A stretch of DNA of 64,000 nucleotides from Piromyces finnis. Lineage: Eukaryota > Neocallimastigomycota > Neocallimastigomycetes > Neocallimastigales > Neocallimastigaceae. Of this stretch, positions 24,801-44,021 are shown in pieces (positions within the stretch are counted from its first letter, which is position 1; every line of letters starts with the position of its first letter). The notes under the pieces were generated by a model that did not search any database, was not told where the DNA came from, and worked only from the letters and a program-made list of their open reading frames with translations. The stretch covers positions 1 to 64,000 of the forward strand of contig MCFH01000031.1 of assembly GCA_002104945.1 (NCBI GenBank). Reading direction: 5' to 3'. A program made the translations under genes and the position numbers.

Positions 24801-27367
24801 TTGAATTGTGTAACATTAATTTTTTTATGTCAAAAAAAAAAAATGTGGATGTTTTTTTAAAAAATCTTTTTTATCAATAAAATATAATATTTTCTTATCT
24901 ATACTACAATAATGTGCAAAAAAAAAAAAAAAGAAAAAGAAAAAAGAAAAAAGTGGTTAATCTTAAAATTAAGATATGCAATTAAAAAAGTTAATAATAT
25001 ATTTAATACTTTTATTTTATTTCTGTTTTATTGTTTAGCTAATTAAATAAGGATTTTAATTTTACCTACTACTATTGAATTATTATAAGAATTTTTATTA
25101 AAAAAAAACCTTATCTAAATTCATTATTATCTATATATCTTATTGGAAATGAATAGTTCAATGCATTAGTTATCATTAGTTATTGACGTATAATAATTCA
25201 TTAATTTATCTATCAAAAAATAATTAATCATTTTTTTATTAAATAATAATAATAATAATAAAAAAGAGTGATTTGTGGTTATTAAAAATTAAAAATAAAT
25301 AAATGTATAAATAAATAAATAAATAAATAAAAAATAAATAAATAAATAAATAAATAATCTTATTTTATATATTTAATATAATATAATATATATTTTCTCC
25401 ACATTTAAAAAAAACTATTAAACTATAAATATTGTTAATTAAAATGGTAAAAATGGTATTAAAGAAAGTTGATGATGAATCTAAATTTTACATAAATTGG
25501 TTAATTATTTACTTAATTAAATTTCTTTTTACTAATTTATATATAAATAAAATTAAAATTAAAGAAAGTTGATGATAAATCTAAATTGAACATGAATTGG
25601 TTAATTATTCGTTTAATTCATTTTAACTGACTTAATTTTTTTCTTTTCATTAATTTATATATAAATAAAATTAAATTACAAAGGTATATAGACATGAAAT
25701 GAATGGTTTTATGAATACCTTAAAGTGTGTATTTTATATAGTTTATAATGAAAATATAATTCTTTTAATCTTATTCTTTTTTTTTTTTTTTTTTAATCTA
25801 TTTTGAAAACCTTTTTTCAGTTAATGAATTTTTAATATTATATATATATTATTATTATTATTAATATTCATTATTATTTATTATTTTAATTATAATTCTT
25901 TGAATCTTTCTTGTGTAGTAATTCTTTAATTATAATAATAGTTATTTAATGTATTTTATTTTATATGTTTATTACCAATTCTCTTATTATAATACATATA
26001 AAAAATGATAATATAAAAATTAATGTATAGTAAAAAAAAATTGATATAATTATAAAAGATGGTATTAAAAAAAAAAAAGAAAAAAAGAAAAAAAAAAAAG
26101 AAGCTTTTTATAATAATAAAGTTCTTAATAATTCATTAAATGAGACCTATCAATTTATCAATTGTCTACAAAAATAAAAAATTGTTTATTTTTAAAATAT
26201 TTAATTTATTCATTTTTCATGAATATAAATTTTAATATTATTAAATTTATTTCATAAAGATAGTTTAATATTAATTATAAAATTTATTCTCTATTATATT
26301 TTACTTTTTTTTTTTTTATTAGTATTCTATTTTATTTTTTCTATTTGCCTTTTCTTTTTTTTCTTTTTATATATTTGTATATATAAATAAAGAACTGATG
26401 AAATAAAAGTATATATATATATATTTAATATTTATAATATATTTAATATTTATATTTAATATTTTTAAATAAAGTCATTTCAAATTTCAATTTAACCAAA
26501 AAAAAAAGTGGAATTTTTTTTCGAAAAATAAGAGATTTGAATAAACGTTGGTAATTAATACTGTCGATAATATTATTTTATTGCTTTGAAATAATTAAAA
26601 AATCAAATAAAAAATAGAGTTTCATATTCACATTATATAATATATCTATGAAGATAATTTTAAAAGAAATTAAATATAAATTGAACTAACCATATAAAAA
26701 TCAACAGTAAAAGAGAATAATATTGTATGATAAAGCTAGAGATATATATATATAATCAAATTTACAGAAAATATATATACGAATTGAGAATATATAATAT
26801 ATAATATATAATATATATAATGAAAATGAATTATTTATTAAGCATTTAAAAAAATGTTAATAAAATATCAAAGTTAATTTGAATATAACAAGACTTTATA
26901 TATTCTATATATACTTTATTATCTTTTTTTTATTATTATTTCATTTTATTTTAGTATTATATATCTTAATAATATAATATATATTAATATATCTATTTTA
27001 TAATATCCTTTATCTATTTTTTCTTTTATAAATATAATATATATAGGTTTTCAAAAAAGAAGAAGAAAAAAAAAACTATAATGTTAATATATTCTATTCA
27101 ATTTATTGTTAATACTTTACATTAATAATAATAAAAAAAAAAAACATTAAATATATTTTTTCTTAAAAAAATATAAAAATATGACAAAAAAGTTTTAATT
27201 ATTTGAATTAAATGTTTAGCTAAATAACTATATGTACTTTTTTTTTTTTTTTTCATTAATCAGTTCAATATATCATTACAATAATATTAATAAAAATTAA
27301 ATATAATAAAGGATTAATATCCTAATATATATATATATATTTATAAATATATTTATATTTATATAAA
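21895..27367. other. right part of the gene-poor region
   Basis: About 5.5 kb with no gene I can support on either strand. Visible structure is limited to a (TG)n tract near 22860-22876, an (AAAT)n tract near 25290-25356, an imperfect 100-bp tandem duplication at about 25461-25675, and many poly(A) and poly(T) runs. The last few hundred bases must include the promoter and leader of the gene starting at 27368. Confidence 0.6.
25461..25675. repeat. imperfect ~100-bp tandem duplication
   Basis: Copies begin at 25461 and 25561 with AAAGAAAGTTGATGATgAAT. Both contain ATGAATTGGTTAATTATT-like sequence and end in TAATTTATATATAAATAAAA. The second copy carries an extra segment of about 20 bases and several substitutions, so it is older than the 155-bp repeat. 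It is not coding. Confidence 0.7.
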
Positions 27368-28743
27368 ATGTGTGACATTTATAATGAATCAAATCAATTA
27401 TCATATAATAATAACGACATAAATTTAAAAGAAAATCATAAAGATTTTAAACAATCATCAGAACATTCGTCTTTAAATACTTTAGCAATAAATTCTTCTC
27501 AAATTCTTTCAACTTACAAAAAGGAAAATTCACCACTTTTATCAACAAATTCATTTCTTAATAACTCACATTCAACTTTAAATTCTGGTGAAAATCACTA
27601 TAAAAATCCTTCCAATTCTTCAAATATTCAAAAAATGAGTGATATTTATGAAAATGAAATGGATAGTAGTTATATCACAAAACAAGCCTTTGCTAATGTA
27701 TCTGGTAGTATACCAAATTCGGCTCAATCCTCAGAAAATTCATTAAATACCACTACTCCTACAAACAAAAGAAGTGTTGATACTCTTGCAAAATCTATAA
27801 ATGGATCAGATTCCAATAAAATATTTGATCTTAATGATAAGCATCCAAGTATTACCCTTAGTTGTCATTCCAGTAATGAAAGTGCTTCAAGTATTGCCAA
27901 AGAAGAAAATGAAAACAAAAAAGGATCATCAAAAAATAAAAAGGGTAAAGAAAATAATAATGAAAAGGGGGATAAAGAGGACAAAGATTCTAGAGGTACT
28001 AAAAAATTTGGATTTAAACATTTTAAAAATACAATTTCAAAAACGTTTAGTAAGGCATCTTTTAGAAAATTTTCAATTTCTAATAAAAAGACAATAAATA
28101 GTATAGATTCAACAATGGATCAACAACAACAGAATTTAGGTTTCACTTCTCAAGAAGAACAAGAAGAATTTAACAATTTTGTAAATACTTTAAATACAAA
28201 AAAAAGTAAACAAAGACCTTCATTAAGTAAGTCAAAAAAAAAAAAAAAAAAGGAATGAGAAAAATAATATAAGTAATATATATATATATTTTATCATATA
28301 TTATTAATCATTTATTATATTATTATTTTATTATAAATTTGAAAAATAAAGATGGATTATTCTTAAATCCAGAATTTTCCTCACCTCATGAAAGTTCATT
28401 GCCAAGCACGATAAATGAAGAACCATCACCATTACTTCAACCTCGCAAAAAAAGTATTGAAAATTCAAATTATGAATTAGCTCTAAGTCATTTATGTGAA
28501 GTATTTGATTATGAAGAACCAATGGTTTTAGCGAAATATTTAAAAGCAGCAAAAGGGGATGAAAATCTTGCTTTAAAAAATTATCTTAAGGATTCAAATA
28601 ATAATAAAAATAGTAAAACGAATAAAAGTAATGAAGATATGAAAGATATATCATTACAAATAAATGAAATGAAAAATATTGAAGGAAATACTAGAAAACA
28701 AGCACCTGTTATAATAGAAAGAAAAGGTAGAAGAGTTAAATAA
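27368..28743 (+). CDS. uncharacterised protein with C-terminal UBA/CUE-like domain
   Basis: Two exons, 27368-28226 and 28352-28743. They are joined in phase 1 across a 125-base intron with a GTAAGT donor, giving 416 residues. Skipping the intron would end the frame in a poly-Lys tail at 28256, so splicing is favoured. The N-terminal two thirds are Ser/Asn-rich and probably disordered, followed by a Lys/Glu-rich stretch. A basic amphipathic segment near residues 216-238 (FGFKHFKNTISKTFSKASFR) could touch membranes or RNA. The C-terminal LALSHLCEVFDYEEPMVLAK, then a leucine and GDENLALKNYL, has the three-helix pattern of a UBA or CUE-like ubiquitin-binding module. I do not recognise an orthologue. 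A role in ubiquitin-linked trafficking or degradation would be only a guess. Confidence 0.65.
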
Positions 28744-29254
28744 ATTAAATAAAAAAAACTTAACTACTGGATTAAAAAAAAAAAAAAAATTCATACCCTT
28801 TTATTCTATATTTATTTATTACTATTATTATAGATAAATAATATACACATTTTTTTTTAATAATATATTTTTTTTATATTAACTTACATTCATAAATATA
28901 TATTATTATAAATAATGATATATATATATTTATACTTTAATCTATTAAGAAAAAAAAAAAAAAAAAAAAAAAAAAAGAAAATATATAAAATATTAAGAAG
29001 AATAGAAATTGATGGAATTTACATAAAAATGGGTTTATGAAAATTTTTAATATCTCCATAGCTTTTATTAAAATTATAAAGCAGAATAACTTAGAGAAAA
29101 CTATAAATATAAATAGATAAAATAATAAATAGATACATAATAAAAAATACTATTATTTTAATTAGATACAAATAATAATAATTAATAAATATTAAAATGT
29201 TTTATTTTATATATATATATATTTGTATATTATTTATGAAAATCAATGATTGTG

Positions 29255-29300
<46 letters not shown>

Positions 29301-29310
29301 GTATTGTTAT

Positions 29311-29343
<33 letters not shown>

Positions 29344-29562
29344 TTTTTTTTTCATTTTTTTATTTTTTTTTTTTTTTTTGGTCTTTATAAATTTATTATT
29401 ATTATCATTATTACAATACCAATATGATGTATATGCATAAAAAAATTTTTTTTAAATTACTATGATAAAAAAAATTTATAAATTTACTATATTACTATAA
29501 TATTAAAATTAAAATAATATCAAAAAATTAAAATGCCTAAAAAAATAATAAAGACCTCCTAT
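28744..29562. other. convergent 3' intergenic region with ATT microsatellite
   Basis: Spacer between converging genes. It contains a poly(A) run near 28951-28976 and an (ATT)n tract at about 29258-29340 followed by a T-rich tract to 29380. The repeat yields a long Ile/Tyr/Phe open frame that I reject as a gene. Poly(A) sites of both neighbours should be here. Confidence 0.6.
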
Positions 29563-33222
<3,660 letters not shown>

Positions 33223-34491
33223 TTTTGCTTCTTTTATTATTAGTAACAAAAGGAGACGGAAATGACAACAACAATAGTAATTTAATATTTAATATACAAT
33301 TAATATTATACAATTATATATAAGTGTATTGAAAGAAAAATGTTTTTCAATAAATATATATAATTAAAAAATGTAAATTTTATTTTATATATAGAATAAA
33401 TAAATATAGTACATGTTTGTTGGAATTAAAGCAATTTTCAGAGAAACAAAAAAGTTTTCAAATAACAAGAATTTTGTTAAAAATAAATATTTAATTAACT
33501 AAATAATAAAAAGGAATTTTTATTTCATATGAAATTAAATTTTAATTGTTTGAAATCTTAACAAGGTTTATTAAAGAAAAAATTATTCATTTTTAATAAA
33601 ATTATAATAAATAATTAAATTTGTAAAGGTTTTGTGTAATATACATTTCTATTTACAATATAATCTAACCTTTGAGCAAAATATAAAAAAATTAATATAT
33701 TTTCATATAATCATATATAATATTTATTAAATGTTTTTTATAGTTTCTACTACTAAAGTCTATTTTATTTTATATAAAAAATGGTAATATTGATATTATT
33801 ATTTGTTATCTACAACAATAGTAATAGTAGTCGAAAGTTGAATATGGAAAAACAATTATAAATAATAAAATAAAAGTTAATACTTCATAAAGTCATATAA
33901 TTTAATTTACTTTATATTGATAATATAAACACCCACAAAGTATAATTTTTCTTCAAAAAATTTAATGCATACCATTTTATTTTAAAATCAATCATTTTCT
34001 AAACCATATTATTTAACTAATATAATATCTAATTTATTATTATATAACAATGATATTCTTATTTTTACAATTATAATAATTCATCTTTTATTTATAATTT
34101 TTAACTTTGGTGAAAAAAAAAAAGGTTGCTTCATCCATAAATTTAATTAATTCTCATATAGGTAAACATTTATTTTTTATATAAATTAAAATTTAATTGA
34201 ATTAATAAAAATGTTTTTTTTTTAATCAATAATTTAATTAATCAAAATTTAATATAAATTATCTTTTATTTTCTTTTTTTTTATGTTAATATGTTTTGAA
34301 AAACAAAAACTTTTTTATTTTAAAAAGTTAAGATTTAAAAAAGAAATGAAATATTGAAAAATAACACAAAAATTGATTTAAAAATAACTATTTTAATATT
34401 GTATTTGTGAAAAAAAGAAAGCCAATAAATAAATTAAAAAGTATATATAAATTGTCTATAGTTTTAATAAACTAAAAGAATAATATAAAAA
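33223..34491. other. divergent promoter region, MED1 and IML2-like
   Basis: About 1.27 kb between two divergently transcribed genes. It must contain both promoters. The sequence is A/T-rich with no coding potential and no motif I can single out. Confidence 0.6.
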
Positions 34492-36907
34492 ATGAATAAT
34501 GAAAACAAAGAGTCTGGAATTGCAACAGGAAATGTAAATGAAGAAGAAGAATTATTAAAATTGGAAGAATTTACTGTAGATAATGAAAAAATTTTACTTC
34601 CACTTTATGATATTGAACTTCAAGAAGAATTAGACCGAAGAATGGGTGCTGGTGTAAATATAAAATAATATATTTAAATTAACTTTTTAAATTCTATAGA
34701 TATAAAAAGAGAGAAAAAAGAAAGAAAGAAAGAAAGAAAGAAAAAATAATTTAAAGAATTAAACATAATTGTATTCCAAGTTTTTTTTTTTATATAATAT
34801 ATTGATTAATTAATTTTCATTAATAAAAAAATAATTGTTATATATTTTGTAATGATAAACAAATAATTTATTATTTTCTATTATAATAATAATAATAATA
34901 ATAATGATAATATATATATTCAATAAATATCAATAATTTAAGATAGATGCATTTTATTCAAATGAATATGAAAAGGCAAAAGAAATTTTCGGTAGATATA
35001 AATCAGATCCTTTACATATGTTAGGTTATGGAGCATTAGATTTTATGATAGCATTGGTATGTTATTATTAATATAACAATTAAATTTTAGTAATATGAAA
35101 ATAACTATAATAAAATTTACTGTAATAAAGAAATATATAATAAAACAAACTATCTTATATTTATTGAAATTGAATACAAATATATTTTTAAAGATTACAT
35201 TTGATAAAGAAAAAATTGCAGATTCATTAAAAACTTTAGATTCAATTGAACGTAAAGCTTCAAAACAAATTGATAGAATAAATGCAGATGAAAAGAAAGC
35301 TGGAAATAGCACTGGTTTATTATCAAAACTTCATAGAAAAAAAGAAAAGAAAATTATTAACGGTATAAAAAAATAGATTTCTTTTTTTTTTTTTAATCAA
35401 TTTTTACTATATACAAGAATGAAAAAAAAAAAAAAAAAAAAAAAAAAGCATAAATAAATAATAGTATTTTAATCAAATATTATCATTATTAAACAATATT
35501 TAAAATATTTAATAGCAAAATTAAGAGCAACTATTATAAAAGCAGAATGTAACTTATTATCTGCAGCCCTTCTTTTGTTCCAAGAAAATATGGTTAGTTT
35601 TGTTAAGGCAGCATTTAACTTGAAAAAAGGTTAATATTAAACTTAATTAATAAAAAATAAAGTTTTAATAGTAATAATCTAAATTATATATATTATAGTT
35701 TGGAATGGGTATTATTCTTGCTGGAATGAAATAAAAGATAATTTAGAAGAAAGTAGAAAGGTCATGGATAAACATACATTCAATGGAATTTTATTTGGGT
35801 AAATTGAATAATATCAAAAATAAATTAATATATATAACAGGAATTAGTAATATTTCAAAATTATTATAATTATTATTTAAATTTTCAAAGAGTTGGATCA
35901 TCAAAATTACTTCTTTCTGTTTTACCACCAAGAGTTCTAAGTATCATATCAATCTTTGGCTTCGTAGGGTATAATTTTGCTTTTAGTTATTTATTTATTT
36001 TATTTTTTATTTTTATTTTTAATTTTAATTTTTACTTTTGATAACTAATATAAATAATTAATATTCAAAAAATTAATTTAATATTAATTTCTAATATTAG
36101 TTATATCCGTTTTAATAATATTAATTAGATTTTATTCTACAATTTTATTATATAATCTTTTTATATATAATCTTAAACTATATATACTATATATACTAAA
36201 TATCTTTCTAATAAACAGGGATAGAGAGCAAGGAATGGATTTATTAAATCAATGTACTAAAGAAAGAAATTTATACACTCCAATGGCTCTATCAACTCAA
36301 CTCTTTTATTACTCAATATTTAACTCATTAGCACCTGCTTCTGTATCTCATGATACAGAAATTGGTAAACAATTAATTGATAAAGGTTTAGAAATGTATC
36401 CAAATAGTGCTATTCAACTCTATTTTAAAGGAAGATTTGCTAGATTAGCCCATGATATGGAAGCATCAACTGAAGCGCTTACTCTTGGTAATGAAGCCCA
36501 AAATTATTATATTGAGCTTAATCGTTTATTCCAATATGAACTTGTATTAAACTATGTCGTTAAACAAGAATGGGATAAAAGTCTTGAACTTTTAGATATT
36601 ATAATTGAAAGTAAATATTACAGTGAAATCTTCTTTTTATATCTAGCTGGTGTTATAAACTGTATAAAGCATGACATAGAAAAAACTAGAGAATATTTCA
36701 AAAAATCTGAAGAATTATATAAAAAAAATCAAGGAAAAATGATTGATATTGAACAATACTCTCAAGGTATTATTCAACGTATCAGGGAAGATAATTATAC
36801 AGATGCTGAAACTGCTGTTCTAGAATTTATGTATTTATGGGATAGTATTCCATGTATGGATAAAAAATCATTAGAAATGGCATTAGAACTGAAAAAAAAA
36901 GATGATG

Positions 36908-36940
<33 letters not shown>

Positions 36941-37528
36941 TAGGAACTTCAAAAGAATCATTAAAGTCTTCTTCTTCTTCAATAAATTATTCTAGTAAAA
37001 AAGCAATCGAAAAAGAATATGTTTATAGATTAATTATAGGTTCTATTTATCGCGAACTAGAACGTTATGATGACAGTATTAAAATTCTTGAAAGTATTCT
37101 TCAAAGTAAACATTTATTCCCAAAAAAATCCTACATTTTACCATTCGCTAATTTAGAACTTGGAATTCTATATACTAATACTAAAGACTTTACTAAAGCT
37201 CAAAAATATTTTAGTAAAATTAAATCATATAAAGGTTTCTTTATGGAATTTAGGTATGCATAAAAAAAACTAGTTATTATTCAAAATAATTAATCTAATA
37301 GAAAAAATTAGTGCCTATAAATATTTTAAATACTTAAATATATAATTTTTATTTTTATATAACAATAATTATAGACTAGATTTAAAACTTCAAAAAGCAA
37401 ATGAATATCTTAAATATCTTATGGATAAAGAAAAAGAAAATAGTTCATCCAACCAAGAAATAGTAAAAGAAAATGAACAAAATGAAGAAAGTTCTAAAAA
37501 TCAAGATAATGTCAAAGAAATATCATAA
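34492..37528 (+). CDS. IML2/TTC39 family TPR-like protein
   Basis: Eight exons join in phase: 34492-34653, 34943-35056, 35194-35362, 35516-35629, 35699-35798, 35891-35968, 36219-37253 and 37375-37528. They give 641 residues. Family signatures include EYEKAKEIFGRYKSDPLHML, MIALITFDKEKIADSLKTLD, AKLRATIIKAECNLLSAALL and FGVGSSKLLLSVLPPRVLS followed by FGFVGDREQGMDLL. The C-terminal half has TPR-like helical repeats (FKGRFARLAHDMEASTEAL; AGVINCIKHDIEKTREYFKK) with an Asp/Asn-rich insert near residue 470-480. Yeast Iml2 is linked to inclusion-body clearance and lipid-droplet sterol metabolism; animal TTC39 proteins relate to lipid traits. The biochemical activity of the family is unsettled. Length and domain order are normal. 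The first exon is short and acidic. Confidence 0.87.
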
Positions 37529-40879
<3,351 letters not shown>

Positions 40880-41440
40880 TAATTTCATTATGTTATATAT
40901 ATAATAACTTAAGGCTTGTCATTAAAAATGCATAATTTATAGAAAATATAAAAATAAAAAAAACATTTTAAATATTATAATAATTTAATCAAACTTCTCA
41001 TTTTTAATAATTATATTAATGTATATTTAAAAAAGAAATAATAATGATAATAAAAATAAGAATAAAAAAAATAAATAATCATTATTTATATTCATATTTA
41101 TATATAGAAATATAGAAATATATGAAACATAACAAAATTATTTATATATATCGAAATTTTTAATTTATAGTTATATTTTTTTAAATTTTTAAAAATAAAT
41201 AAAAGCAAATAAGCTTTTTCATATTTTATAATTAATCATAACAATAAAAAATAAATAAAAAGAAAAAAATCATAATGTTTAATATTAAATACTATAAACT
41301 TTAATTACTAATGAATTTTATTAATAATGTGAGAATATAAAACACTTCATTATTTCAATTTTTTATAAAAATTTATTTATATAAATAATTTAATATAAAT
41401 ACAAAAAAAAAAAAAAAAGGTATTTTGATATTAGAATATA
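40880..41440. other. intergenic, Rab to unknown gene
   Basis: About 560 bases of A/T-rich spacer between two plus-strand genes. No coding potential or distinct motif, apart from a poly(A) run just before the next start (41401-41418). Confidence 0.6.
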
Positions 41441-43003
41441 ATGGATTTAACTGAAATTAATGAAGATGTTGATAAATTAAGAGAATTATCTAAAGACCAA
41501 AATGGCACTGAAAGTGAATTTATTATAAAATATAGTAAATTTATTGAGGAAGTAATTACAAAATTAAAGGATAATTCTTCAAACAATAATGAAGGTATTT
41601 CAAAAAAAAAGGAAAAAGAAAGATCCAATGGTATTGGAAAAATTCAAAGTGATATTAATTTAATTTTAACAAAATCAAATAGTTTTTGTCAAAAAAGTTC
41701 ATCTGATAAAATTAAAAACAAAAAAAAGACTGAATCAAAAATCAAGAAAGTATGGGGAATATATATATATTAAAACATTTATAATTCAGATGGATAATTT
41801 TTTATTAATCTTTTTTTTTTTTTATAAATTAATAATTTTATTGTTACTTTTTTTTAAAAAATATATATATAATTAAAAAAATGGTAATGATAATAACACA
41901 ATTTATTACACTAATATTTATTATAAAAGTTATGTGATGAAATTTATGATATTGGAAAGAATACCTTTAATTTGGAAATTAAAAATGTTCCAGAAAATGA
42001 ACATTATTTAAATAGAAAATCATGGTTTACAAGAAGTCTTGAAAGAATTAGTAGAAATTCATCTGAAAATGATTTAAATGAAACAGAAGAAGAAAAAAAA
42101 TTAAAGGAAGAAATTAAAAAAATGGAAGAAGAACTTGAAAATAAAAAAAACAAACTTGAAGAAAAAAAGAAACAACTAAATAATATGATAGAAGAAAGAA
42201 AAAAGAAAGAAAAAGATGAAAAAGAAGAAAAGAAAGAAGAAAAAGAAGAAGAAAAGGAAGAAGTAAAGGAAGAAGAACAAAATAAGGAACAAGAAGAAGA
42301 TGAAAAAGTTGTTGAATCAGTTACTCTTCTTGGTAGAATTGATGATTTATTAGCTGATGGTGAATGTAGACAAGCTTTTGAACTTTTAAATAATACTTCA
42401 GTATTAGGAAATAGAATTTTAGGTGCAACCAAATCAAAAGCCCCACGTATGTTTATTATTTTACCAGATCCTGAAAAATGTCCTAATAGCTCCAGAACAA
42501 ATCACTGGATAAAATTCTCAAATTGGAATAAAAGCGTTTTTAACCTCTTATTATTATGCGAATCTTCTGGTGGTATTGAAGAAAATGTAGATAATGAAAC
42601 ACATTTATTAGATACTGTAGGATATTCTATTCGTGATCCATATAAATTAATTAGTTTATTTGGTCCATTCCTTTTATATAGTATAGATACTTTTATGGAA
42701 TCTTGTGGTGGAAACTATCCAAAAGAAGTTATTAAAGCTTTAGGTAAAACTAAGCCATCAGATTATTTCATTGCTTTATCTCATGAAATTCAAAAGGTTA
42801 TCAAAGAAGAAAGATTAGTTCATAAAAATGAAAAAAAGAATTTAGACGCATTAGAACAATTTATTGAGGTTTCTAGAGACGAATTAGAAACATTCCTTAA
42901 ACGTTATGATTATTCTAATTTATTTGGGGGTCTTGATAAAAGAAATACCAATGATAAAAAAATAAGATGGGTCTGTGAAAAACATGGTAGAAAATTTAAG
43001 TAA
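41441..43003 (+). CDS. unrecognised charged coiled-coil protein with conserved-looking C-terminal domain
   Basis: Two exons, 41441-41749 and 41930-43003, join in phase 0 to 460 residues. The N-terminal part is a Lys/Glu-rich coil. About residues 140-220 form an almost continuous E/K coiled coil (KKMEEELENKKNKLEEKKKQ and similar). The C-terminal ~230 residues are of normal complexity. They contain a leucine-rich helix (LGRIDDLLADGECRQAFELL), a hydrophobic strand (APRMFIILPDPEKCPN), then NLLLLCESSGG, HLLDTVGYSIRDPYKLISLF and GPFLLYSIDTFMESCG. The order FIILPDP, LLCE, H..GY.I.DP, GPFLL recalls a domain I associate with large repeat or STAND-like proteins of Mucoromycota and Mortierella. That link is from memory and uncertain. 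No catalytic motif, membrane segment or signal peptide is seen, and the function is unknown. Confidence 0.75.
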
Positions 43004-43436
43004 ATATTTTAAATATTAAATATTAATAAAATAATGATAATAAAAAAAATTATAAAAAAAAAATACAAACAATCTTTTTTTTTTTTAATAGTAAAATTTA
43101 TTGTTAAACAATTAATAATTATTGTTGTAAAATAATAATAAATGTAAAATAATAAATAAATAAATAAATATCAATATTTATATTTATATTTATTCAATTT
43201 TTATTTTTTATTTTTTATTTTTTTTATGCATAAAAAAATAAAAAATGTTTAGGTTTTATTTTCAAAAATTTTAATAGAAAACTTTTAATATATAATGTTT
43301 ATTTGTTATATAATTAGATAATTGTTTATATATAAATAATTAATTAATTAAAATAATAATATAATAATATAATGAAATATTTTTTTATAATTGAATGTAA
43401 CATTTTTAGATATATATATTGTTTTATGTATAATTT
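43004..43436. other. convergent 3' intergenic region
   Basis: About 430 bases between the converging unknown gene and the cation transporter gene. Only A/T-rich sequence with poly(T) and AAAT tracts; it must hold both polyadenylation sites. Confidence 0.6.
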
Positions 43437-43922
43437 TTATATATTTGAAGAAGTTGCATCAGATGTATTATCATTATTAGATGATTTTCCAAACGAGAAC
43501 TTATTCTTAGTTTTACTATCATTAGTAATAAGACTATTGTTTTTATTATGTTCAATTTTATGGAAATAATCATAGTCAATATGAACAAATGCTCTTTCAA
43601 CTTCTGGGAATTTTTCAATTAATTCCTGTAAACACTCACCTACATCGTGAGCTTCAACTAATGGAACATCTTTATTAAGAACAATATCGATTTCAACAAA
43701 TAATTTAACACCAACATGATAAGCACGAACTGTATCAATTTTTACCACTCTACTATCGTATCTACAAGCAAGATACGTTAATTTTTGAATTTCTTCTGGA
43801 GTTGCAGTTGTTCCTGTCATCATTTTAATGTAGTATAATGCAGTCTTAATCCAATTGATAATAATATAAATTGAAAGTAAAATAGCACCAAGAGGATCAA
43901 TAAAGTTGACGGTTTTTGAAGC

Positions 43923-44021
<99 letters not shown>

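Noticed and set aside
42004-42432. Minus-strand Ser/Phe-rich open frame
   Set aside because: It is the antisense shadow of the Glu/Lys coiled coil of the gene at 41441-43003.
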